Assembly: GCA_965249005.1 (NCBI GenBank)
Contig: CBDFLD010000013.1
Location: 233,393-297,392 of the forward strand
DNA length: 64,000 nt
DNA from: CBDFLD01 sp965249005
GTDB lineage: Bacteria; Acidobacteriota; UBA6911
Direction: 5' to 3'
Made by a program: the position numbers and the translations under genes. Below, piece after piece: positions 8,099 to 14,713 of the stretch. The notes beneath the pieces are model-generated. The model was not told the origin of the DNA. It ran no database searches and saw nothing but the letters and a program-made list of their open reading frames with translations. The number at the start of each line of letters is the position of its first letter. Positions within the stretch are counted from its first letter, which is position 1.

Positions 8099-9537
8099 CG
8101 TCAGCAGACTGGATTCCCATTCTACCGCTGATCATCCTGGTGGTCGGCACCTTGATCGTTTTGATGATGGCGCCCTTGCTGAAAGCAAACCGGACGACGA
8201 TGGCGCAGATTGCCACTTTCGCCTGCGCAATCTCGGCTTACTGCCTGAGCAACCAGTGGTCGGGCCCCTATGGAGCCAGTTTCCACGGAATGTTCGTCGT
8301 CGACCGATACAGCCTTTTCTTTCAGTGGATCTTTCTCGTCATCACGGCCAGCTCTGTAATTATTTCCATTCGTTTCAACGAACGGGAGTCGATCCGGAGA
8401 GGAGAATACTATGCCCTCCTGCTGCTCGCCTGCTGCGGCATGTTGCTGCTCGCGGCAAGCGCGGATCTTGTTCTGACTTTTCTCGGAATCGAAGTCCTTT
8501 CCATCTCGACCTACGTTCTGGTGGGAATCCAGCGAAACGACGCAAGATCAAACGAAGCCTCACTCAAGTATTTTCTCCTGGGATCTTTTGCCACAGCCTT
8601 CTTGCTCTATGGGATTGCGTTGCTTTATGGCACCACAGGAGTCACGCGTTACGGGGCTATTCATGACTATGTCCTCGAGCACGCTGGGAACCTCCCTACC
8701 CTGCAGGCAGGACTTGGCCTTCTCATCGTAGGTTTTGGCTTCAAGCTCGCCCTCGTCCCTTTCCACGCATGGGCTCCGGACGTTTACGAAGGCGCGCCCA
8801 CCCCGGTGACCGCATTCATGACTATCGGGCCCAAAGCGGCTGGCTTCGCCGCTCTGGTCCGGATCCTGTTTCAGGCTCTCCCTTCTCTGGACACCCATTG
8901 GGTGTCCATCCTCTGGGTGATTTCTATTCTGACAATGACAGTGGGTAACGTCGTCGCCGTCCGGCAGAAAAACATCAAGCGAATGCTAGCCTATTCAGCT
9001 ATTGCACATGCGGGCTATATCTTGATTGGAATCGTAGCCCACAGCCGCATCGGTCTGGATGCCGTGCTTTTCTATATCGTCGTTTACACGGTCATGAATC
9101 TCGGGGCCTTTACTATCATCCTCTCGTTGAGCCGCCCTGGCGACCGCCATCTCACCCTGGAGGAGTATGCTGGACTGGCTCGACGAGCGCCCTTCCCAGC
9201 CGCCGCCTTGTCAGTGTTCCTGATCTCACTCGCTGGCATACCCTTGACCGGCGGATTCATAGGCAAGGTCTATCTCTTCGGAGCAGCCATCCGGGAAGGT
9301 CTCATCGCCCTTGCCGTCGTCGGCGTCCTGAACAGCGTGGTATCGGTTTTCTATTACTTTCGTTTCATTGTCGCCATGTACATGAAAGAGTCAGAAAAAG
9401 AGCGGCCCATACCCAGCGCAATGAGCATTCCGCTGTTTGCCATCTGCCTGATCGCGCTCGTCGGAGTATTCTGGCTAGGGATCTTTCCCCGGTTCTTTCA
9501 CGATTTGGCGGGCAGTTCGACGTTGTTTTCACTGTAG
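8095..9537 (+). CDS. nuoN: NADH-quinone oxidoreductase subunit N (NuoN)
   Basis: A 480-residue antiporter-like membrane subunit of complex I. LTFLGIEVLSISTYVLVG, LVPFHAWAPDVYEGAPT and KNIKRMLAYSAIAHAGYILIG identify it. The ATG at 8095 overlaps the nuoM stop (ATGA), which is the usual coupling in nuo operons. The same frame is open far upstream through nuoM, but that part carries no NuoN sequence. This is the last nuo gene of the cluster, and greA follows after 18 bp. Confidence 0.95.
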   Translation: MTSADWIPILPLIILVVGTLIVLMMAPLLKANRTTMAQIATFACAISAYCLSNQWSGPYGASFHGMFVVDRYSLFFQWIFLVITASSVIISIRFNERESIRRGEYYALLLLACCGMLLLAASADLVLTFLGIEVLSISTYVLVGIQRNDARSNEASLKYFLLGSFATAFLLYGIALLYGTTGVTRYGAIHDYVLEHAGNLPTLQAGLGLLIVGFGFKLALVPFHAWAPDVYEGAPTPVTAFMTIGPKAAGFAALVRILFQALPSLDTHWVSILWVISILTMTVGNVVAVRQKNIKRMLAYSAIAHAGYILIGIVAHSRIGLDAVLFYIVVYTVMNLGAFTIILSLSRPGDRHLTLEEYAGLARRAPFPAAALSVFLISLAGIPLTGGFIGKVYLFGAAIREGLIALAVVGVLNSVVSVFYYFRFIVAMYMKESEKERPIPSAMSIPLFAICLIALVGVFWLGIFPRFFHDLAGSSTLFSL

Positions 9538-9555
9538 TGCCGGAGCGAGGAAAGC

Positions 9556-10023
9556 ATGATAGACATTCGAAAGAGACTTCAAGAACAGCTCAAGGAAATC
9601 GAGCGCGAGCTCCGTGTCGACCTTCCAAGGGAGATCCTGCGGGCTCGCGAACATGGGGATCTCCGGGAAAACGCAGAGTACAAGGCGGCGAAGGAACGCC
9701 AGTCCTTCCTGGAAGGTAAGAAAGCGCAGCTACAGCAGAGGCTGGCAGCCCTGTCGCTGATCAACCTCGAAAAGATTCCGCACGACCGGATTGCCTACGG
9801 ATCGCGCGTGACGCTCTTCGATTACGATGCGGACAAAGAAATCGAGTACACACTGGTCGGGCCCGAGGAATCGGACCTGTCGAAAGGCCTGGTGTCCACT
9901 ACGTCTCCGATCGGCAAGAGCTTGCTCGGAAAACAGGTCGGCGACGAGGTCGAGATCTCGACTCCCTCCGGGCGAAGGGATTTTGAAATCCGCCGCCTCG
10001 TCACCATTCACGAACAAGAGTGA
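9556..10023 (+). CDS. greA: Transcript cleavage factor GreA
   Basis: A 155-residue factor that enters the RNA polymerase secondary channel and stimulates cleavage of backtracked RNA. The N-terminal coiled coil carries the tip motif REHGDLRENAEYKAAKERQ, with the acidic residues needed for cleavage. The C-terminal FKBP-like globular domain includes LLGKQVGDEVEISTPSG. The length is standard. A GAGG site lies just upstream of the ATG. It is close enough to nuoN (18 bp) to be co-transcribed. Confidence 0.93.
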   Translation: MIDIRKRLQEQLKEIERELRVDLPREILRAREHGDLRENAEYKAAKERQSFLEGKKAQLQQRLAALSLINLEKIPHDRIAYGSRVTLFDYDADKEIEYTLVGPEESDLSKGLVSTTSPIGKSLLGKQVGDEVEISTPSGRRDFEIRRLVTIHEQE

Positions 10024-10066
10024 GGGGACCCGTCCAGAATCCGTACAGCACAGGTTTCGGGTCCCC
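10024..10066. terminator. Inverted repeat between convergent greA and atpE
   Basis: GGGGACCCG at 10024-10032 and CGGGTCCCC at 10058-10066 form a perfect nine-base stem that starts right after the greA stop. There is no T-tract, so a Rho-independent terminator is only a possibility. The site would serve both convergent genes. Confidence 0.45.
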
Positions 10067-10083
10067 CGACCACCGATACCAGA

Positions 10084-10386
10084 CTACAACACCAGCATAA
10101 TGACCACAAAGGTCAACAGCGCAAGAAACTCGATGAACGCGAGCCCCAGGAAGGTGAAAATCCTGATCGTGTCGGTTGCACCTGGATTCCGCGAAACTCC
10201 CTCACACGCCGCTGCCAATGCCTGGCTCTGGGCATAGCCGCATCCCGCTGCCGCTATGGCCATCGCAAACCCCGCCGTAATCACTACCCACTGGCCCTTT
10301 TCCTCTTGTCCTTGTGCGTATACGGGTGACGCGAACGCAAGGAGAAGTATCGTCACAAGAAGGGTAAGAAGTAACTGTCTGCGCAT
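10084..10386 (-). CDS. atpE: ATP synthase F0 subunit c
   Basis: A 100-residue two-helix proteolipid that forms the rotor ring. An N-terminal signal-like stretch (residues 1 to about 24, ending SPVYAQ) precedes the mature protein. The loop ACEGVSRNP and the second helix GLAFIEFLALLTFVV with the ion-binding glutamate are clear. The residues next to that glutamate do not match the Ser/Thr sodium signature, so it is probably proton-coupled. An AAGGAG ribosome site sits seven bases from the ATG. It ends a minus-strand atp cluster with no F1 genes beside it. Confidence 0.94.
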   Translation of the reverse strand: MRRQLLLTLLVTILLLAFASPVYAQGQEEKGQWVVITAGFAMAIAAAGCGYAQSQALAAACEGVSRNPGATDTIRIFTFLGLAFIEFLALLTFVVIMLVL

Positions 10387-10448
10387 TCAGGATCTCCTTT
10401 AAAAATAGTGATCAAAGCCCGGCGTGGGAAGACAAAAGATTATGCCCA

Positions 10449-11228
10449 CTATGCTGCCGCAGCCGTTGTCGTTGCTACCGGAGGATGCTCCGCACTTTCG
10501 TGTCCTTCCTCCACCGCACCCGAAATATACACCATGGTCAGAAGTATGAAGATGAAGGATTGAATCGTGCTTGCAAACAAGGCAAGAAACATCACCGGAA
10601 TAGATACCAAAAATGGAAAGATAAATTCGTTCAAAGAGTTGATGATCAATTCCTCGGCAAAGATGTTTCCAAAGAGACGCATGCTGAGCGAAACGAGACG
10701 AAAGGCATGGCTGATGATCTCGACCGGAAACAGAAGCCAAGCGAGCAACCAGACAGGTCCGGCAAAGTGCATCAAATACTTGAAGACCCCATGTTTCCGG
10801 ACACCCTGGTAGTTGTAATAGAGGAACGCGAAAATCGCACAGGAAAGGGTGACGTTGAAATTGCTCGTCGGCGACATGAACCCCGGAACCAGACCAAGGA
10901 CGTTTCCTATCAATATGTAAATCGCGAGGGCTCCGATGAGCGGGACATGCCGCCTCGTATCGGCCCCGATCACTTCCTTCATCAGTCCCTGGATTGCATC
11001 GAGGATAACCTCCAGCAAGTGCTGTACCTTGCCGGGATTCTCGACACTGAAGCTTCGGCGTGCCCAAACGGAAAACAACACCAGCGTAACGAGAATCAAC
11101 AACACCATCACGATATGGTCCGGCACCGCATGGTGATGTTCGGAAGTATGAAAGCCCATCAACTGGGCGAGCGGGTCAAAGAGGATCTGATTTAAAAACT
11201 GTGCGACTGCACTATGATGCTCTAACAT
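10449..11228 (-). CDS. atpB: ATP synthase F0 subunit a
   Basis: A 259-residue membrane subunit that carries the proton half-channels. The essential arginine is in SLSMRLFGNIFAEELI. LIGNVLGLVPGFMSPTSNFN is another family block. The N-terminus is rich in histidine (TSEHHHAVPDH), and the C-terminus ends in a run of Ala and Thr. Its start codon shares one base with the atpI stop upstream. atpE follows after about 60 bp. Confidence 0.95.
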   Translation of the reverse strand: MLEHHSAVAQFLNQILFDPLAQLMGFHTSEHHHAVPDHIVMVLLILVTLVLFSVWARRSFSVENPGKVQHLLEVILDAIQGLMKEVIGADTRRHVPLIGALAIYILIGNVLGLVPGFMSPTSNFNVTLSCAIFAFLYYNYQGVRKHGVFKYLMHFAGPVWLLAWLLFPVEIISHAFRLVSLSMRLFGNIFAEELIINSLNEFIFPFLVSIPVMFLALFASTIQSFIFILLTMVYISGAVEEGHESAEHPPVATTTAAAA

Positions 11229-11611
11229 TACTTGGGACGGCTCTCGAAGGCCTCGAGCAACCCCTCAACCAACGCGCCACCGTTAAAAACCGCAAAACCA
11301 ATCACCGTAGTGGGTAAGCTCAAGAAAAGAAGCTGGATCATAACATACAGGCTCAAGGGAATCAACACGAGGCGCGAAAAAAAGCCGAGCAACACACGAC
11401 GCTTGGCGACCGCGGCATCTCTGGCGCCGATACTCCCAACCGAGTGCCGCAGCAATGCCATATTGGCGGCTCCGAGCGCCCCGCCGGTCAGAAAGGAAAG
11501 ACCGTGAATCCAGTCCAGCCAGGCGACGGTGATCCCGGCTCCCGCGACAACGAGGAAAGCTCCCAGCAAGAAGAGTCGTTTCTCAATCCGACCTCGGAGC
11601 TCCAGCGCCAT
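11228..11611 (-). CDS. atpI: ATP synthase subunit I family protein
   Basis: A 127-residue protein with about four hydrophobic segments that fits the loosely conserved AtpI family, thought to help c-ring assembly and magnesium handling. LTGGALGAANMALL and RLVLIPLSLYVMIQLLF are the recognisable parts. It overlaps the end of the upstream atpZ-like gene by 29 bp and abuts atpB, which supports the assignment more than sequence alone. Alternatively it could be called simply an atp-operon membrane protein. Confidence 0.7.
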   Translation of the reverse strand: MALELRGRIEKRLFLLGAFLVVAGAGITVAWLDWIHGLSFLTGGALGAANMALLRHSVGSIGARDAAVAKRRVLLGFFSRLVLIPLSLYVMIQLLFLSLPTTVIGFAVFNGGALVEGLLEAFESRPK

Positions 11612-11828
11612 TCGATTTCCTCGATTCTCTTGTCAGGATGTGGAAGATCTCCCAAAAGCCGACCCCGGCTCCAATCAGGGTCATGACGATACTTGCCCAG
11701 GGAAAAATCCCCAGCCATCGGTCCACCAGATAATAGCCCAATAGCCATCCCGCGGCCATCGACGACGGCGGAATCATCACGATCGCCGAAAGGCGGCCCA
11801 TTGTTGAATAGACCGATGAACGCGCCAT
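11583..11828 (-). CDS. atpZ: AtpZ/AtpI-type small membrane protein
   Basis: An 81-residue protein with two predicted membrane helices. SSMAAGWLLGYYLVDRWLG followed by WASIVMTLIGAGVGFWEIF matches the AtpZ/F0F1-ATPase accessory family, which forms a small channel or assembly factor encoded at the head of many atp operons. It opens the minus-strand cluster atpZ-atpI-atpB-atpE. The charged C-terminus (LTRESRKSNG) is cytoplasmic by inference. Confidence 0.75.
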   Translation of the reverse strand: MARSSVYSTMGRLSAIVMIPPSSMAAGWLLGYYLVDRWLGIFPWASIVMTLIGAGVGFWEIFHILTRESRKSNGAGAPRSD

Positions 11829-11870
11829 AACCTCTTTTCCTGCTATCGGAACTCTGGTAGGCTCTTGCCC

Positions 11871-11964
11871 GGAGAGGTACCGAAGTGGTTGTAACGGGCT
11901 CGACTCGAAATCGAGTTACGTCCCAAAAGGATGTACGTGGGTTCGAATCCCACCCTCTCCGCCA
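11871..11964 (+). tRNA. tRNA-Ser (anticodon CGA)
   Basis: A complete class II tRNA. The acceptor arm pairs GGAGAGG with CCTCTCC, the anticodon stem is CTCGA/TCGAG around loop CTCGAAA (anticodon CGA at 11906-11908), a long variable arm follows, and the T arm contains GTTCGAATCC. The CCA end (11962-11964) is encoded. The anticodon reads UCG serine codons. An insertion sequence remnant begins about 20 bp downstream. Confidence 0.95.
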
Positions 11965-11981
11965 GCCAATCTGGGGTCCTT

Positions 11982-12478
11982 TCCGGGGACATGGGTTACA
12001 GATTATTCCGAGCACATAGGTAACACTTTTGGAGCAAATGGGTTCTCACAGACGGGTTCCACCCTGTTCTCCTCCTGGTCAAAGAAGCCTAGATCATAGT
12101 GCATGAAGCTGACAAGCCAGATCCTGTCGGCGACCTCTCTGATACCTGCATATTGGCCTGCAAAGACTGTACTGAGGCTGATTTTGCGTCGGGCTATACA
12201 GATTCTGCCACACTGGGTTACGAGAATCGTGCGGTCGTGAAACGGGTACTCCGGGACCTCTGGGTGGTGATACTTGCGGGCTGAGGGTGTATATTGTAGC
12301 CCGTCTTACGGGAAATACCGAACACCCGGCACATTACTGCCATTTTCTCGCCATCAAGAACTACAAACTTCAGTCTTTCATCCCATACGGTTACACTCTT
12401 TCCACGGCATCGGAGCTGCCTCCAAATGCCTCCATTGTGTAACCTATGTCCCCGGAATACTCTGTTACCTATGTGTCA
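11982..12478 (-). mobile_element. Internally deleted insertion sequence with both inverted ends
   Basis: The 36-mer at 11989-12024 and the reverse complement of 12439-12474 agree at 30 of 36 positions. Each end contains two copies of a motif like ACATAGGTTAC. Between them only the last ~100 codons of a transposase remain, on the minus strand. An autonomous element of this kind would be two to three times longer. The element lies directly downstream of the tRNA-Ser gene. No clear target duplication is visible. Confidence 0.7.
12003..12304 (-). pseudogene. C-terminal remnant of an integrase-core transposase
   Basis: The minus strand reads about 100 codons ending at a TAA at 12003-12005. Visible segments include YTPSARKYHHPEVPEYPFHD, GRICIARRKISLSTVFAGQ, WLVSFMHYDLGFFD and NPFAPKVLPM. 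I recognise these as the C-terminal tail of DDE integrase-core transposases (IS481/IS3-like). The catalytic domain and the N-terminal helix-turn-helix are missing. The stop codon lies inside the terminal inverted repeat, as in compact insertion sequences. It cannot encode an active enzyme. Confidence 0.7.
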
Positions 12479-12571
12479 GGAAGCACACTGTGCCACCCCG
12501 TAGAAGGCGTACAATTCCCCCCCCTCACCGGAAAAAACGCCCCCCCGTATGGCAGCGATTGCGGTACGACG

Positions 12572-14209
12572 CTATCCAGCACCGGGCCCTGGCTGCGCAA
12601 AAAGCCTAGCTATTTCATCGACTTCGAAGTGTGGCCAGGAAGCGGGCTCACCATCGTCGGCATTTCTAGAGTCCAATCCCGCTCCCTCTTGTAGAACCTC
12701 CCCGACTATCACAATATCTATTCCCAGATCTCGAACCGAGCCGGTTAGATTCTCGACCCCTGCTGGAGCGCAACAAATCAAGAGGCTGCCCGATCCAAGA
12801 AGGCCTAACGGTTGCAGATGGAGCAGTTGTGCGACCTTCCGAGTCTCTTCAAGGACAGGAATCTTATCCGGATAGACCCGGAGTCGATGCCGGCCAGCAA
12901 TGCTGAGCTCTTCGAGAGCCGTGGCCACACCACCCTCTGTAACGTCGTGCATGGCGCTTACAAATGGGGATCTGGACGCGACACACGCTTCCTCGATGAC
13001 GCTTATACCCGGATCCCACAACAAACGTCGGCACTTCTCGATTGCCTCTTTAGGCATCCCCTTACGAGAAAGCAAGTCTGTTTTTTCCTGGGCAATGACA
13101 CACGTCCCCTCCACCCCGGCCGCCTTCGTCATCAAGATGCAGTCCCCCTCCCGCATGTTCTGTTTGCGAATCAGCTGCTTTTCGGTGACCGTGCCGGCGA
13201 TTTGAGCCACCACGACCGGCCGCCGGACCGCGTCGGTAACCTCAGTGTGTCCACCGCAGATGATCAGCCCCAAACGACGGGCCTGCTGCTGAAGCTCCAC
13301 CATGACCTTGCCCACCGCCCAAGCCGTCGTACCGGGCGGGAAGAGCAGGGTTGCCAGCATCCAGCGGGGTGTGGCTCCCGAGGTGGCAATGTCGTTGGCG
13401 TTGACGACGGCTGCAAAGTATCCAATGGATTCCGTGGCGAAGGTCACCGGATCCGATTTGAGAACAAGAGTCTCTTCCCCTCGAAGCCGTATTGCAGCCG
13501 TGTCCTCTCCTACCCCGGGACCGACCAGCAACGACGGATCCGCCGCAGGAAACTGCTTCAAGAGTCGATCGAGCATCCGATTTGGGAGCTTTCCAGCCCC
13601 GAGGGGCCTGAACCAACCAAGGACTTCCGGGATCTCGTCCAGGGATCGGATTTGGTAATCCGACGGTACCTCTGGATCGGGGTTGCCTTCATTCGTCAAA
13701 TAGACCGTGTGCGCGCCGGCCGCCTTTCCCGCCTCGATATCGAAGATAAAATCTCCGACCACCAGTATCTCATCGACCCGCAGCTCCAATCGGCTTGCCG
13801 CAGCCAAGATCCCTTCGGGATCGGGCTTCGGTGCAACGTCCTCTCGCGCAAAAATGACGTCGAAATCTCCCGCTTCAGTGCAGCGGAAGTTCACCAGCGA
13901 ACGACCTATGCATCGAATACTATTTCTACTGATAATACCGACCTTTAGCCCAATAGACTTCAAGTCTACTATCAGCTGTTCTGCGCCGGCGTTCGGTAGC
14001 GAATGCGCAGCGGCCTCGATTTCATGCTCGTACAAGACGCGCCGGGCAGCCTCTCGAGGTTCCGGCTGGAGTCCCTTTATGAACTCCAGGATCGGAAGTC
14101 CCGGTGGACACGCCAACGCCCGACGGATTGCATCGAAGTCAATCGATCCCGGTTCGGTCAGTGTCCCGTCAAAGTCAAACAGCACAGCCCTAATCAGCGT
14201 CCCTTTCAA
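12572..14209 (-). CDS. HAD phosphatase fused to an AIR-synthase/HypE-like domain
   Basis: A 545-residue two-domain protein. The N-terminal ~220 residues are a HAD hydrolase: FDFDGTLTEPG (nucleophile aspartate), IISRNS (motif II), a lysine in APKPDPEG and VVGDFIFDIEAGKAAGAH (motif IV). The C-terminal ~320 residues resemble the PurM/HypE/ThiL fold, with VGPGVGEDTAAI, LKSDPVTFATESIGYFAAVV, NANDIATSGATPRWML and MHDVTEGGVATALEEL. I chose the TTG at 14209 because GGAGG lies four bases upstream, although the frame runs to a GTG at 14260. No hyp, thi or pur genes flank it. The substrate is unknown. The fusion suggests hydrolysis of a phosphate ester linked to ATP-dependent activation, which is inference. 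Confidence 0.8.
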   Translation of the reverse strand: MKGTLIRAVLFDFDGTLTEPGSIDFDAIRRALACPPGLPILEFIKGLQPEPREAARRVLYEHEIEAAAHSLPNAGAEQLIVDLKSIGLKVGIISRNSIRCIGRSLVNFRCTEAGDFDVIFAREDVAPKPDPEGILAAASRLELRVDEILVVGDFIFDIEAGKAAGAHTVYLTNEGNPDPEVPSDYQIRSLDEIPEVLGWFRPLGAGKLPNRMLDRLLKQFPAADPSLLVGPGVGEDTAAIRLRGEETLVLKSDPVTFATESIGYFAAVVNANDIATSGATPRWMLATLLFPPGTTAWAVGKVMVELQQQARRLGLIICGGHTEVTDAVRRPVVVAQIAGTVTEKQLIRKQNMREGDCILMTKAAGVEGTCVIAQEKTDLLSRKGMPKEAIEKCRRLLWDPGISVIEEACVASRSPFVSAMHDVTEGGVATALEELSIAGRHRLRVYPDKIPVLEETRKVAQLLHLQPLGLLGSGSLLICCAPAGVENLTGSVRDLGIDIVIVGEVLQEGAGLDSRNADDGEPASWPHFEVDEIARLFAQPGPGAG

Positions 14210-14368
14210 GGATCCTCCTGCCCTGGTGCGCGCCCCTTGCCGTCCGCCCCTAATTCTCACGGGTCATTCTACCTTCGTTCCCCATCCGAACGTAGGCAAT
14301 CCTGCGTTGTGTGGGGGGGGCCACGTCCAGAGTCTTTCTCAACACTGAAACGCTCCCTTTTGCAGATC

Positions 14369-14384
14369 CGTTTCCCGTGAAACA
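14369..14384. promoter_or_regulatory. parS: parS-like 16-mer
   Basis: CGTTTCCCGTGAAACA differs from the palindromic ParB-binding consensus TGTTTCACGTGAAACA at two of 16 positions. It lies in non-coding sequence between the HAD/AIR gene and the nuoM2 region. No parA or parB gene is in the window. Confidence 0.4.
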
Positions 14385-14442
14385 GACCGACGTCCTCACC
14401 ATGTCGGCGGCGTTTGGGCGTTGTCTGCTGTGAATACTTCGG

Positions 14443-14473
14443 AAAAGCGGTCTGCCTCGGCATGACCGCTTTT
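14443..14473. terminator. Rho-independent terminator hairpin
   Basis: AAAAGCGGTC (14443-14452) pairs with GACCGCTTTT (14464-14473) across an 11-base loop. It is followed on the plus strand by more T residues (TTCGTTTTT). It could also act on the minus strand, where the decayed permease gene upstream ends. Confidence 0.65.
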
Positions 14474-14496
14474 TCGTTTTTGGGGAGTCGACTCCC

Positions 14497-14622
14497 TCAC
14501 TCGTAGCGAGCCGCTTCCGCTGGACTCAATCGCGCGTGTGGCACGCCATGCCGGAGCAGTCCACCTACCAGCCCTACAACAGCCAGCAACAGGATCGCAG
14601 GGGTAAGAAAGCTCCCCGGACA
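14497..14622 (-). pseudogene. C-terminal remnant of a MacB/FtsX-type ABC permease
   Basis: The last ~38 codons before the TGA at 14497 read FLTPAILLLAVVGLVGGLL followed by HGVPHARLSPAEAARYE. This is the closing helix and the xAxxLxPxEALRYE tail of MacB/FtsX-family permeases. Nothing of the rest of the gene is present. About 90 bp upstream is nuoM2, whose coding sequence ends at 14714. I treat it as a relic of a deletion that brought nuoM2 to this position. The upstream boundary of the remnant is approximate. Confidence 0.55.
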
Positions 14623-14713
14623 GGTGGAAGTGAATGTCGGACATCCCTGTCGAATCGCCGAGGTTTGTGGCGAGACCCGTCCAATGCGCCACGGGCACAT
14701 CATCCCGTAGGCA

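Noticed and set aside
10485..11195. A 236-codon plus-strand frame opposite atpB
   Set aside because: It is very polar and lies antisense to a conserved ATP synthase subunit, so it is a shadow.
11488..12015. A 175-codon minus-strand frame spanning the tRNA-Ser gene
   Set aside because: It contains the familiar GWDSNPRTS translation that arises when tRNA-Ser is read on the wrong strand, and it has no coherent protein homology.
12812..13948. A 378-codon plus-strand frame opposite the HAD/AIR fusion
   Set aside because: The minus-strand frame carries clear HAD and AIR-synthase motifs. The plus-strand one has none.
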